DNA of 64,000 nucleotides from Rhyzopertha dominica (Eukaryota > Arthropoda > Insecta > Coleoptera > Bostrichidae): assembly GCA_025024175.1 (NCBI GenBank), contig QCXZ01000053.1, positions 10,106,001-10,170,000 on the forward strand, given 5' to 3'. The notes beneath the pieces were generated by a model that had not been told where the DNA came from, searched no databases, and saw only the letters and a program-made list of their open reading frames with translations. Of this stretch, positions 45,888-58,269 are shown in pieces (the first letter of the stretch is position 1; each line of letters opens with the position of its first letter). The translations under genes were made by a program, and so were the position numbers.

Positions 45888-46724
45888 TACTTCCACATTC
45901 AATTGTCAAAATGACATTTACGGTTTTATTTCTTATACTATACGATTAGTAATCAGATTTTTAGCATATTTTCTCTCTACACATTTTTTCTAACACAAAC
46001 TGTCATCGTGATATTAGCAAAAATACATAAATTTTTAAAATCAGTTTTCTCCAAATGACTCGAAAATGATGAAGATGCAAGAGTGCTTTTCCATCAAAAG
46101 TTTGGTTTTAAATACAATACTAAAAATAGCATGCACAGGGTCCAAAATAAGTTTTTTGAAAATATTTCGAAAATGTCAAAATTTTGGAAAAAAAATTAAA
46201 ACGTTTTTTTTAGAAATTTTATTTCCTATCTGATGGTATTTTCATTTTTTGAATACATTAGGTATTTTCGGAGATATTTAGGAAACACCGTTTTTTTTAA
46301 GAGACGCTTTTTTGCTAATGTCTTTTAAACAGTTTGCTGCACCGAAAATTTATAAGAGCGAATAATACTCGCAATTATACTTCTTATCACATACTACAAC
46401 GAAAAAAAATAAGAAATTAAAAATTTGCAAAAAGGGTAGTTACCCCTCAATTTCACCCTCTTCCGAATACCCTACTTATTCCAAAAACAATAGGTCGCTT
46501 TGTGTAGTTGGGATTTATATGTATGCCAAATTTTCAGTTCATATATTAAGTCTTTCGAAAGTTATCGTGTCCACAAACAAAACCAGACACACAGACAAGA
46601 AATTTTTTTGCTCAAATTTTGTTTTTTTTATGTTATCAACCATTTTAAAGCGAAAGAGCAAATAAAAATTTTTGAAAATTTTTTTTTGCGGTACACAACT
46701 TCCTATCCGTTGGATGTCGAAGTA
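45888..46724 (-). mobile_element. Tc1/mariner-like MITE, copy B (longest, 837 bp)
   Basis: The inverted ends TACTTCCACATTCAA and TTGGATGTCGAAGTA have decayed by one base each. It carries the CTTTCGAAAGTTATCG block and the GGTGCAGCAAAC block (inverted) shared with the other copies. Confidence 0.85.
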
Positions 46725-46821
46725 ATTGATATACGCTGAAAACTGATCCATGTTACTCTACGTAGGTTTCTTGATTTTATTCTATAAGCCTCGATAAGTN
46801 TAATCCACAATATTTTATTAA

Positions 46822-46862
46822 CAGGTAAAGCGCTTTCGGCTAATAAGCCATCGTCAGTACCA
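46822..46862 (-). ncRNA. Hammerhead ribozyme motif, core intact
   Basis: The minus strand has CTGACGA, extra T, stem II GGCT/AGCC with loop TATT, then GAAAGCGCTT. Flanking GGTA and TACC pair as stem I (4 bp). Stem III is the palindrome AGCGCT. All conserved core positions are present. A degraded inverted partner lies at 47820-47855. Confidence 0.7.
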
Positions 46863-47369
46863 AAGTATACAGATGTAAGAAATTATGACGTCAAATTAAT
46901 AAAATGAATCTAAAAATCTAAACAAACTACCTCGACTAAAATTGGATAGCAACTTTCAAACCAGCAACATAAAAATCAGCATTCAAATAAAACTGAAATT
47001 ACAAGAATCATTTAAATTGTCCAATTTTGGTCATTTAAAATTTTGTATATCTCTAGAATTTCTAAACAGTTTAATTTTGATAATTTCTTACAAAAAACTT
47101 TTCAAATTGTCCAAAGTGGAAAGTATAACGAAGAATTTGAAGTTACAATGTCTGTATTTTCATACTTATTAAATTATTTTAGAGGTTCAATTGCTCTCAT
47201 GTGATAAAAAAAGTTAAAATTTGGTACCCCCTTAGATTTATTGGTCAAGTCTCAATTTACCTTTATTATTTTCATCTAATGACATAAATATCGCCTTTTC
47301 TACTGTAGGCAGCGTCTGTTCCCGTTTTGCCCACAATAAAAATAAAATTTCAGTTTTAAATCGTTCAAG

Positions 47370-47500
47370 CGTTCAAGCTTTGCATGTAACGGCTGTAACT
47401 CTGTTTATATTGGAGAAACGGGAAGATCCTTTCTTATTAGAGGAAATAAACATCTAAAACAATTTAATAAGTATAAAAATACACACATTGTAACTTAAAA
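47370..47500 (+). pseudogene. Penelope GIY-YIG fragment
   Basis: FACNGCNSVYIGETGRSFLI, then RGNKHLK: a CxxC lead-in, the YIGETGR strand and an arginine-histidine segment typical of GIY-YIG nucleases in Penelope elements. A stop follows about 12 codons later. The frame upstream is broken. Confidence 0.8.
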
Positions 47501-47980
47501 TTCTTCATTAACAAATAATTTATTATCATTTAGACATACTTCCACTTTGGAAAATTGAAAAGTTTACATTTTTGTAACAAATCATCAAATTTTAACTATT
47601 TAGAAATTTTTGAGGTATACAAAATATTAAATGACCAAAATTGGACAATTCTAAATGATTATTGCAATTTCAGCTGTCCCATTCTAATTTTTTTATATGA
47701 ACGCTAATTTTTATGCTGCTGGTTTGAAAGTTGCTTTTCATTTTTAGTCAAGATTGCTTGTTTAGATTTTTAGATTCATTTTGTTAATTTGACAACGCCA
47801 TATTTTCCTTTTGTAATTTGGTACTGACGATGGCTATAAGGCGAACGCGCTTTACCTGTTAATAAAAATATTGTGGATTAAACATGGCGAAGCTTATTAA
47901 AAAAAATAGACGAAAAGAACATAAAAGAGACGTTTTAAATAGAAAAACAACATCGGTAATTTTTAANCATTGNTTCGATT

Positions 47981-48163
47981 TTGACCATACATTCAATTTT
48001 GAAGATCCCACAATTTTATAAAGATAAATTTAAAAAACGACTGTTCCTGGAAATGCTACACATTAATAGACAAACAAATATCGTAAATAAAAGAAATGAT
48101 ATAAACAACTTATCGAAAATGTACACCTATTTACTCAATTTTAAAAATTTTCGTATTTCATAG
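47981..48163 (+). pseudogene. Penelope endonuclease C-terminal end
   Basis: FNFEDPTILYKDKFKKRLFL, then EMLHINRQTNIVNKRNDINN, then LSKMYTYLL and a stop. The pattern KRLxLEMxxI...NxRxDxxxLSxxYxxLL is the usual terminus of one Penelope lineage, C-terminal to GIY-YIG. It is separated from the YIG half by the inverted segment. Confidence 0.75.
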
Positions 48164-48395
48164 TCACCGTCGTTGTGCCTGCTTGCATGCTTCATGTCAT
48201 CGAAATTGATCAAGTCATACCTATTAATTGTATGTTTTGTCAATTTGGCATAATTATTATTATTATTAAATGTAGTATGTTGGTTTTCTGTTACTTTGTG
48301 GTTGGTTTCTGTGATCCTGTCAGGCCTTCTTAATTAATCCATCACTAGAAGTAAGTGTTACATGTAGTTTTGTGTATAAAAGAAATAGAAGGTTT

Positions 48396-48440
48396 TAGGC
48401 CCTGACGAAGGGGGCACACACCTCCGAAAGCTTGGCGCAT
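48396..48440 (+). ncRNA. Hammerhead ribozyme motif, core intact
   Basis: CTGACGA (48402-48408), extra A, stem II GGGGG/CCTCC closed by CACACA (one G-U pair), then GAAAGCTT. Flanking GCC and GGC pair as stem I. Stem III palindrome AGCT. Best preserved example in the window, placed downstream of the Penelope ORF end. Confidence 0.75.
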
Positions 48441-48555
48441 AGTTAAAAGGATTTGTAATTTATTGCGACCGACGCCCTGATAATATAAAGAATCTACGAG
48501 TATAATAATTAACAACGTTCAATATTTTAAGTCATAATTAAAAAACATATTGTAT

Positions 48556-49167
48556 ATGTGTCTGTGTGTGGACGCGATAACTTTCGAAAGACTTAACGTA
48601 TGAACTTGAAATTTGGCATACATATAAATCTCAACTAGTATTAGGGTATAGGAAAGGGAGTAAAATTGGGGAGTAACTACCCTTTAGCAATATTTATTTT
48701 TTATTTTTTTATTTTTAGTAAATCATTAGTAGTATAATTGCAAGTATTATTCGTCCCTATAAATTTTTGGTGCAGCAAACTGTTAAGAAGATATTAGCAA
48801 AAAAACGGTATTTCCTAAATATCTGCGAAAATACTTAATATATTCAAAAAGTGAAAACATGGGAAATAAAATTTCTCACAAAAAGTGTTTTAAATTTTTT
48901 TATCCGAAACTGTGACATTTTCGAAATATTTACAAAAACTGGATTTTAAACGCTGTCCACTTTTTTTTAAATTTTGCTATTATATAATTTTCGAGTTATT
49001 TAGAAAATAAACGATTTTATAAATTTATGGATTTTTGCAAATATCACGAGAAGCGTTTGTTGTATAAAAAATGTGTAGGGCGAAAAAATGCTCAAAACTT
49101 GATTATTGGTCGTATAATATAAGAAATATAAGCGTAAATGTCATTTTGACAATTTGATGTGGAAGTA
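48556..49167 (+). mobile_element. Tc1/mariner-like MITE, copy C, left end missing
   Basis: Begins inside the family at GTGTCTGTGTGTGGACGCG and ends TTTGATGTGGAAGTA. Internal blocks match copies B and D. Confidence 0.8.
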
Positions 49168-49935
49168 CTGACTGGTTTTAGTTTGTGCGAGAAGAAATAT
49201 CACCAACGGCATGTTTCAATAATAAATTTACACAGACGGCTAGATGATTAATCCTTAAATCTAATGAGCACGACAATTTGAAAAGTAAAACAACACCATG
49301 TACTTCTAGCACGAATTTTCTAGTTTGTACGTTCTACCCTAATCTCAAATTTACCCACAATCTCCATTAAATACACAGACAGACGCGCCTATTCAGGAGA
49401 ATATCTGTTCAGGCATTGTGTAAATTTCTATAGCATGACGACGATTTGTTAAGGGCGGAACAATAGCACAGTTTTAAGCTGGCATTCGCTGAAAGAGCGT
49501 ATTATAACCATGCAGAATTGCATAGCTCCATGGGGAATAGCATCTTACAAGTTTACCTCAAATACACAATGACGTATAGAATAATGAAAACAGCGCATCA
49601 AGAACAAAAACTCGTCAAGCATAAAAAGCTCGTACGTCGCAAATGTTACTCGAACAAAATGTTAAATTCGAAAGCCCTGTTCAGTAGAATTTTTGTGACT
49701 ATTATCATTTAATCTTGATATTCTTGGGTAACACCTATTGGTTTAAAAGGGGTTAAAATTTGCCTTTCTCAATTAGATTACCATTACCAATGCTACGTCG
49801 ATTAATAATTATGAAAAATGTAGAGTACGCGATCCTTTACATTTTTTGCTTCACATTATTCCCTCAGATCAATTTCAACTCCAAAGTACGTAGAAGATGA
49901 AGGTTTTTTACTCTTTTATACAGCACCATTATACA
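49168..49935. other. No recognisable gene
   Basis: A basic 64-codon ORF at 49518-49712 shows no recognisable domain. Confidence 0.45.
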
Positions 49936-49943
49936 CATATATG

Positions 49944-51083
49944 CAGTGGCGGCTCATGACAGATTCTATTGGGTCGACAGTAAAAACTTTGGTCCACTCT
50001 AGTTGGTCAATATTATTTATTTATAAATTAGTAAATAATTTTGTATATACTCGTAGTTGTTGTTGTTTATTACTTGCTTCTTCTGTAAATTTTCATATCG
50101 CCGCAAGTTAAAAAGATAGTTCAGTTGGCAACAAATAGCATAATCTGGCAACTAGCTCCATAATTTCAACGTTAAGCGTGCACCTGTACTGCACCGGAGA
50201 GGGAAGCCGATATATGTCGAGCCCAGTCCGAAGATGTATTCGGAAGTCCGGCAGACAGCATTAAGCGATTATATGGGTATTGGCGCTTACTTATTTTTTG
50301 TTATTTTCTTTTTGTGTGAAATTCTTCAATGATTTCAGATTGACTAAATTTATAACATGTATTTAATTAATTCTGTTAAATGTTTGAAGGCATCTGCTTA
50401 AAATTGTTTATTTAAGAGGATAGCTCTTACAATAATGTTGGAAAAATGAAAAATTTCGTAGAACATTCAGGTAGTTCTTTGTGATTTCAGTATTGAACTA
50501 TATATGTAATTGTTGTTCAATGTACATGTCAAAATTAATTTTCGGAATCCGACGATTTTGAATGTCGGACCTCCTTTATTAACTTCAATAAAAACATATA
50601 TACGTAAAATTAAATTATGATTATANAANAANCTGTAAGCATGTAAAGGGTGTCAATCAGATAATTTGTAATACTCAGAAGAAAACAACACTATAATTGG
50701 TTGATTAAAAAAAACTTGAAATAATTGAAATAAATGAAATCCGTTTTAACGTTTTATGCTGTCTGCCGGATAGGAAAATGATGCTATTGTTTCCTTATAC
50801 GATGCGGTCTGCCGACCCAGCGCTTGGATTACGGGCTTGGATGACAAACACATACACGGCCCAGCCACGGTTGCCGAGTAGCGTAAATTTTTCGGGATAA
50901 CCCGTTATGTGATTTTAGCTAATTATTAATTTGATGGTAATGTAAAAAATACGCTCCAACTGTTTCAAGATATCTGAACATAATAAAACAAAATATACAT
51001 AAGAATACGAAAAAAAATAATTTCTTCGATCAAAATTCTGGGTCGGCAGTGCCGACCCTGCCGACCCGGACGAGCCGCCACTG
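49944..51083. mobile_element. Non-autonomous hAT element, perfect 8-bp duplication (1140 bp)
   Basis: Ends CAGTGGCGGCTC and GAGCCGCCACTG are perfect inverted repeats. CATATATG is duplicated at 49936-49943 and 51084-51091. GTCGGCA and GTCTGCCG strings recur subterminally. No transposase. Three Ns at 50626-50632. Confidence 0.95.
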
Positions 51084-51091
51084 CATATATG

Positions 51092-51439
51092 AGGCTTTTT
51101 TAACATCGTAGTATCCCTGTAAACATAGTTCATGAAGTGTAGGATAATAATTAAAGTTTTAATCTTTTGACGCCACTAGTAATCATATATGTTGTAGACA
51201 GTGATTATCTTTCCATCGACTCGTTTGGAGTCAACCGCACCGTATAAAATAAATAATCTTCCTAAATTCCTGAAGCTTGAATTTCGTAATTGATTACTAT
51301 CTAACCTTGAAAGTTACCAATCTGAAATGATGTTTACCATCCAGGTACGTGTGGAAATTGGGAGTTTACTTTACAAAAAGGACATGTAAGTTAGATCTAT
51401 TGTTCGGAGCTTCCGTAAATTGCATACGGATAAACTTCT
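51092..51439. other. No recognisable gene
   Basis: AT-rich; nothing identified upstream of the DUF4817-like fragment. Confidence 0.4.
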
Positions 51440-51623
51440 GCATCACGACTACCTCTTGGAAGTTATGGGAAAATTTAGGGAGATTGAATCGGTTCAGAAT
51501 CGGAAGCATAAACCCGTCCTAGTTATTGCTCATGAAACTGCTGGAGTCAGCATGACATTAGCCTTCAGGATTCTTTACAAATATAAGTCTCATCCTTTCA
51601 AAATTAATTTGATGCCTGAATAA
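51440..51623 (+). pseudogene. DUF4817-like transposase fragment
   Basis: VMGKFREIESVQNRKHKPVL, then HETAGVSMTLAFRILYKYKS, then HPFKINLMPE. This resembles the second helix-turn-helix of DUF4817 proteins (SVxNRKH, a helix ending in RILxKxKxHPYKxxLxQ). Only about 55 codons; no catalytic part. Confidence 0.6.
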
Positions 51624-51727
51624 AATAAAGGCGACTTTGATAGAGTACTGAAACACTGTAAAAACATAAGGTGTCAATTATAATACACGTTTCTTTACAA
51701 TATTTGTTTCTCAGACAAGTCTAAATT

Positions 51728-52410
51728 TACTTCCACATCCAACGGATGGGAAGTATTGTATCGCGAAAAAACTTTCAAAAATTTTTATTTGCTCAATCGC
51801 TTTAAAAAGACGTCAAAAAACAAGATTTGAGCAAAAAATTTCTTGTCTGTGTGTCTGTGGTTTTGTATGTGGACGCGATAACTTTCGAAAGACTTAACAG
51901 ATGAACTTGAAATTTGGCATACATATAAATCTCAACTACCCAAAGCGACCTATTTATCAGGAAGGGGGTGAAATTGGAGGGTAACTACCCTTTTTCCAAA
52001 TTATTTTATTTTTTTCGTTTTAGTATGTGATTAATAGTATAATTGCGAGTATTATTTTTCCTTATAAATTTTCGGTGCAGCAAACAGTTTAGAAGATATT
52101 AGCAAAGAAGCGTCACCTAAAGAAAACGATTTTTCCTAAATATGTCCGAAAGTGCTTAATATATTAAAAACAATGAAAACACCATCAGATAGGAAATAAA
52201 ATTTTTACAAAAAGTGTTTTGACATTTTCGAAATATTTTTTGAAACATGCCCGTACGATTTGTTTTTAATTTTGGTATTATATAGAAAATCAAATGTCTG
52301 ATCGGAAAGCACTCTTGCAATTTTTTTGCAATGCTCAAAACCTGATTACTGATATTATGGTATAAAAAATAAAAGCTTAAATGTCATTTTGACAATTGGA
52401 TGTGGAAGTA
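51728..52410 (+). mobile_element. Tc1/mariner-like MITE, copy D
   Basis: TACTTCCACATCCAA...TTGGATGTGGAAGTA perfect inverted ends. The flank ATTGATTCAATTTGCAGTGG is shared with copies A and B beyond the apparent end, so the mobile unit may be slightly longer than these ends. Confidence 0.85.
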
Positions 52411-52638
52411 TTGATTCAATTTGCAGTGGTTTTCTTAAACGGCCAAGTTAATCAGTATAACTGCAGATACTGGAAAGGTGTTTTTAAGTTAAGTGTTAAT
52501 CAGAGACCAAAATAACTTAGTGGCGTGCAGTGACGGCTTACGGATCCATCAGATAGTGGATCACCAACTGGTATAATCTTGACAAATATCAGACGAACAT
52601 ATCCATTGCATAGGCAATAAATTCAGACTTGCATTAAA

Positions 52639-53664
52639 CAATACGCTATATTAGTGTCCTGGTTCCTTACAAACCGAGTTGTCATAACATGCGTGACGGA
52701 CCTCAGTGTTAGGAGCAATTTTGTGGCTTTATAAGAATATTTAGAAGTGTTACTCTGCTTATTCGCATTGCTTCGCAAGTATTATAAACCGAAATTACAT
52801 TGAATTTAGATCCTGGATCAAAACAAACCAAGCTGTCATAACGTGCGTAAGGAAGTTCAGTGTTTGGTGCAATTTTTTAGTGTTAAAAGAATATTTTAAG
52901 GTGTTCCTGTGTATGATTGAGTAGCTGACACTCCTTCGCTTTACTTAGCAAGTATTACAAACGTAAATTACATTTAGTAAACAATAAGTGCGTGTGTAGA
53001 GCATTACAATTTACATGTTGTACCAGAATATGATAACGTGCTAGGTCCCTGGATGTTCTTGTTATAATGAGAGAGAAACGTATAAACTTTAAGCACTTAT
53101 TTTAGATTGTCTTTCAACAATAGATTGCAACTTAATGTAATTTCGGTTTCTAATACTTAATGAATAATACAAAGGTATGTAAACCACTCAAACATACACA
53201 GTAACACTTCAAAATATTGTATTATACTATAATTTTGCTCTGAACATTGAGTGTTACAGTGTATTTTTAGTGGTTTACGTTCCTTTGTATAATTTAGTAT
53301 TACAAAGCAAAATTACATTTAGTCGCAATCTATTGTTTAAAAACAACCTAAAAGAAGTGCTGTAAATATTACACTTTCTCTCTCATTATAACGGGAACAT
53401 CCAGGGACCCAACCCATTACCATTTTCTGGTAAAACTTGTAAATTGTAATGCTCCACACACGTACTTAGAGTATGTTCAGCTTTTCAACAATACATTGTA
53501 TCTAAATGTAATTTCTGTTTGTAATACTTGCTAAGTAAAGCGAAGTAGTGTAAGCTACTCAAACACTAAAAAATTACACCAAACGCTGAACTCATTTACG
53601 CACATTATGACAACTAAGTAGGTTGGTTTGGGTCTACAGCTACGTCACTCTAATATAGCGTATT
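52639..53664. repeat. One-kb foldback palindrome with tandem blocks in each arm
   Basis: AATACGCTATATTAG at 52639 faces CTAATATAGCGTATT ending 53664. Inner landmarks pair across a centre near 53235. Each arm holds two related blocks (GTCATAAC...GTGTTAGGAGCAATTTT at 52680 and GTCATAAC...GTGTTTGGTGCAATTTT at 52832). No gene. Confidence 0.9.
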
Positions 53665-54199
53665 AGAAATGTAAAAATACCAACTTAAGTATCACTCGTG
53701 AATAAATCTTATAAACTTACAAATGTTTTGGGGGACCTGAAGGTGGCCAACTCCTCACATTTTAACCCTTAACTTTAAAACGGTTAAGTATTATTTCCAT
53801 AAAAAATGTGTGTCTTTTCAATATATGGGCCTTGTAAACAAAAAAGGTAATCTTTATTCATGCGGCTAAAATTGACCCTTTCCGAGAAAATTGCAGTTGA
53901 ATGCTAGGATTGACATTTTCTTAGCGTAACTAATATTATTTTGTTTGTATCAAATTAACTGTGATAAACAATAAAAATTGTGATTGAATACTTCTCATAT
54001 CTGTAAAAATTTTAACATTTTAAAATAAAATTCATAATTGTTGAAATAGGCAATTTTCAGAATAAAAAATATGAATTATAGGAAATCAGCGTACTCGTTT
54101 ATATGAATATTCGATTATTATTATTTCAGAATATTTGCAAAAATTTATGTAATGTATTATGACAGTGACAACTAACACGGTTTTATTATTTATCGTCAT
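53665..54199. other. No recognisable gene
   Basis: AT-rich filler between two palindromes. Confidence 0.5.
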
Positions 54200-55238
54200 C
54201 ATATACAGGATGTTGCAAATTAGTAGGTCATCCCCTTAATACTAAATTCTTGAGGTCAAAATATGACGATTTTGTTATTGATAAATTTCTGAAAAACGCT
54301 TCATTTAAAAAATACAGGGTGTCAAAGTTGAAATTTAAAAATCGTTTTTTATGATATAATTCACAGTTTTAGAGTTATCGAGTTGAAATTTGGTATAAAA
54401 TTGTAGTATTTACATCTAAGTATATCCCTAAATTATTGTCAACATTACTATAAAAACAAATGAATATCGGTGGGGTTTGTAACTTTCTAACCCCCCCCCC
54501 CAACTTTTTTTGACGTACGTCCATGAGACCAACGGATTTTTTTAGTACAAAACTTTATTGTCAGTTATTTTGGTCTCTTGTAATTTTTGGACCAAATTCT
54601 TAGATTCAGAGATAAACGCCGTTTTTTTGAAACTTTCCACCTTGTTTATTAGTAATAATAATTTTCCTCTCGTAAATGGTTAATATTATTATGATATTTT
54701 CCACTGTAGCATGTAAAGCCAAATTATTGCCAAATTCGAGCTCAAATTATGTATATTTTAAACATTTTTGGGGTCTATGTGCTCAAACCAATAGTTAACA
54801 AGATTTCTAAGTAGGCTTAGAAAAAGACATTTATTACCAATAGGCAAGGTGGAAAGTTTCACAAAACAACGTTTATCTCTGAATGTAAGCATTTTGCCTA
54901 AAAATTACAAGAGGCCAAAAAAACTGACAATGAAATTTTGTACTAGGGGGGTAGAAAGTTACAAACCCCTTGTTATTCATTTGTCTTTATAGTAATGTTA
55001 ACAATAATTAGGGGTACACTTAGATGTAAATACTACAAACTTGTACCAAATTTCAATTCGATACCTCCAAAACTGTAGATTATATAATAAAAAAACGATT
55101 TTTAAATTTCAACTTTGACACCCTGTATTTTTTAAATGAAGCGTTTCTCAGAAATTTACCAATAACAAAATCGTCATATTTTGGGCTCAAGAATCTAGGG
55201 TTCACGGGATGACCTACTAATTTGCAACACCTTGTATA
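54200..55238. repeat. One-kb foldback palindrome
   Basis: ATATACAGGATGTTGCAAAT at 54201 faces GCAACACCTTGTATAT ending 55238. The arms pair through AAAAATACAGGGTGTCAAAG and GTAACTTTCTA (near 54478). The ends resemble the TACAGGGTGT class of insect foldback elements. A run of 12 Cs sits in the left arm (54491-54502). Confidence 0.9.
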
Positions 55239-57059
55239 TCAACAGGTCTAAGAGATATTTTTGAAAAACTGTTTCTCTTCCCCCATGTTTAAGAGCGAAT
55301 ATCTCAGTAGGCGAGCGTTATTAAAAAAAGTTATACTGTAAAATAGTGTTATTTGTACACCAGTTTTCAGATTCCTGGAGGATGCCCACATAATGCGGGA
55401 CACCCTATATATTTAACGGTTTAGGAAGCTTAGTATTGTTATAGTTTTTGTTAGTTCTTTTTGTGATTGTTTTTGTAGCTCGTTAATCGGCGTGGTTGGT
55501 TAGATCAATTTGGTTAGGACAAGTTGTATTCTTTGTCTACAGTTATATATAGTACTGATTTTGTTATATGTTTTGTTATGTTATGTTTATAAGCTAAAAC
55601 CGAAACATCGAAATAAAGTCAATAAATATGGTTCAATGAGAAGCCTGTTTTTAAATGACTTAATATCAGCTTAAAAAATTCTTCTAAAATCGACCTGTTT
55701 CATGATTTTACTCTAATCAGTCTCCCATAAGAATTTATGAATTGTTTTTATTTTCATTGGAAACCTGGTAAATACGTAAGATAATGTTTTGATTACTTAT
55801 CAGTTCTGAATAAGCCCCCATACTTATGTATTTCTTGTTTAGGCCGAGTGGTAAACTGAAAAAATTTATATTTTCTCGAATATGTGATATTAGTAGAAAC
55901 AATGTGTAATATAGGATGAAAGCTGTTATTTGATAAGGTTACAAATGACAAGGAACGGTCATGGGCTACTGAGTGACTTAGAAACAACTACCTACAAATG
56001 CCTAACCATCGGCTAGTTTCAGTAAGAATTTGGTATTATATTTTTTATATTGGTCCCACCAGAGAAAAATCGTAATTATGAGTAAACTAGTTACTTTTTT
56101 AATATAACGTAATTTTATTTCATGCAGAAAAATAGCCGAACCAAATACGCGTTTGCAGTCTTTTTACTATAACTAAGAAACCAAATCTACCTCCAGTTTT
56201 CAAATTTATCTTGCTCGATTAATAAGCTATAACAACTAACAAAAAAGTCTGTAGGGTTGCATTTGATTTTTTTTATATTTGAGTAAATATAAAATGTCTA
56301 TAATTAACGCCTCCCATCTCTACAGTTGTAATAAATTATATGTTATTTATGACTATATTGAAAACCATATAATTCACTTTAAAACTCGTTAAATTCGGTA
56401 ATGCAATTTTGAAGATTGAAACTTCTATCTCTTTAAGCAAAATTTATTAGGAAATAAGCCTAGATTACAATGAGTTTTTTAGACCAACATTGTTATGCAA
56501 ATTTTTTGCATGTCATATTAAATGGGCCACCTAGTGACAAAGTTACGTATACTTTATAATATTTTAAATGAAATCTGGGTGACCACATTTGTTTAAAAAA
56601 AATTACCGCGAGATTCTAGCACGATTAGTTTCCAACATAAAGCCGCTGCCCAGCCTTAACTGTTCACCCTGTATATTTCCATAGATGTAACTTAAAAATA
56701 CAATTCTCCAAATGATAGCGTGAAAAATATATCTGCTATGTACTCTAATTGAACCGTCATGTAATATTTAAAAAAATTATTGTTGACTTGGATTAAACCG
56801 GGCAATAAACATGTGATGTAAGATGATTCCCAATGCCTTTATTAGGAATCGGTTATACTCAAATGAAAAATATCCTAAATCATTCGCGATCTGCGTGAAA
56901 CAATGAGTCGGACACGTAATAAACTTGTTAGTTCAACTGCGTTAAAATATCTCCGCGCCTCTGTGCATGCATCCCCTAAACAGACAACCCCTTACATATG
57001 AAGAAGAACACGCACTCGCGGACGAACTACATCTTCAACCCTAACGAAGCCACACGTGT
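55239..57059. other. No recognisable gene
   Basis: ACCGAAACATCGAAATAAAG near 55598-55617 resembles a Penelope tail without its CTGANGA half. CACCCTGTATATTTCC near 56667 is another foldback-type end. No ORF of interest. Confidence 0.35.
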
Positions 57060-57300
57060 AACACTACTGTAAGCGCGCGGGCAACGTCTCCAGGTGGCGC
57101 GGCTGTCCAAATTAAATTGGCCAAAATTTACGACGCGCATGCCGTCTACCCTGACCTGCCTCGGACGCTATAAAAAAGGGAAAGACGACTGTATACAACC
57201 TGCGAGAAACAATAAACTTCACACGGACTGAAGACAAAGCACCGAAGACTTTTACACGTTCCGAGTACGGAGCAGGTAGACGGAAAGGTTGCAATACGTC
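57060..57300 (+). promoter_or_regulatory. Possible solo LTR or promoter
   Basis: A GC-rich block with TATAAAAAAGG (57169-57179) and AATAAA about 40 bases downstream (57211) has the layout of an LTR U3-R region. No duplicate or target duplication was found. Confidence 0.3.
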
Positions 57301-57933
57301 ACTATTAGAAGAGTACTTGATTAATTTCTTTAAAATGTTGTATATTTGACACTTGCGATATAAACTGAATTTTGAATATTTTTTACATCTTTTGATGCAC
57401 ATAAACAACTAATAACACAAAAAAGTATTATTTAAACTACTGGGTTATTGCGTAAGCAAGGTAATTAAATTAGAAAGAAGTGCCTCGCTGCGGTTGGAAC
57501 TAGAACCCGAATCTCCAGAACATACCGGAGTACCAGATAGGGGCGCCGTCTTTTAGAAAACCCCTTTGGTGCTCATCGTCATAATCGTGATAATCGTATC
57601 TATAAATTCATCCAAAATAGTTCATAGGGCACATATTTATGATATAAATTGAAAGATACATAATAGAGGAAAAAAGAGATAAGTACAAAAAATGCTAGAT
57701 TTGTCCTAGTGCCTTTGTTGGTACCAATATTATTAAGTCATCAACAAACTTTTTATGAATAAAAACTGTGTTCAACGCCTACGATCAATGTATAAAATTC
57801 ACTACAGAACGAGAGATAGAATGTGGAATACTCTTTTTTGACACCAGTCATACGAAAAAATTATAAAATAATACTGGATTGGTACCGGAAACCAACCTCA
57901 TCGGGGAGGTATATAAACTACTTGTCGGATCAT

Positions 57934-58225
57934 TCGATACAAATTAAAATAAACAGATGAAACAAAGAAATATTAAAATATCATATTCACAATTTATTGA
58001 GAAAAAATAAAAAATTTAGTAATAGACAATTTATACCCGAGAACGTTGATAAATAAAATCTTGCACTAATTGTCAGATTCGACAAAAATTAAAATTAACT
58101 TTGTAAAACAGATGAAACATAGAATTATTAAAATATCATATTCACAATTTGAGAAAAATTAAAAAATTTACTACACACTTCATACCCGAGAACGTTGATA
58201 AATAAAATCTTGCATCAATTAGGTA
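57934..58225. repeat. Tandem duplication, about 155-bp period
   Basis: CAGATGAAACA...TATCATATTCACAATTT and ACCCGAGAACGTTGATAAAT occur twice (57954 and 58109 starts), within the Penelope relic. Confidence 0.9.
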
Positions 58226-58269
58226 GCTTGGAAACAAGCTGATTGAACGTATGTGCTTTGTCTCACTTG

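Larger units (their letters stand above)
46795..48450 (+). mobile_element. Penelope-like element with inverted partial copy and hammerhead tails
   Basis: 46795-47180 is an inverted partial copy of 47440-47885: CCACAATATTTTATTAACAG at the left faces its complement at 47853-47875. In the middle a GIY-YIG fragment runs plus-strand, and the C-terminal end follows at 47981-48163. The tail at 48396-48440 holds an intact hammerhead motif. This is likely one element with an inverted pseudo-LTR arrangement, or two nested insertions. Confidence 0.75.

Noticed and set aside
55560..55620. Possible hammerhead with CCGAAACATCGAAA
   Set aside because: The GAAAC half is present, but no CTGANGA at the right distance.
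57941..58225. CRISPR-like or satellite array
   Set aside because: Only two units of about 155 bases; a simple tandem duplication in a eukaryotic element.
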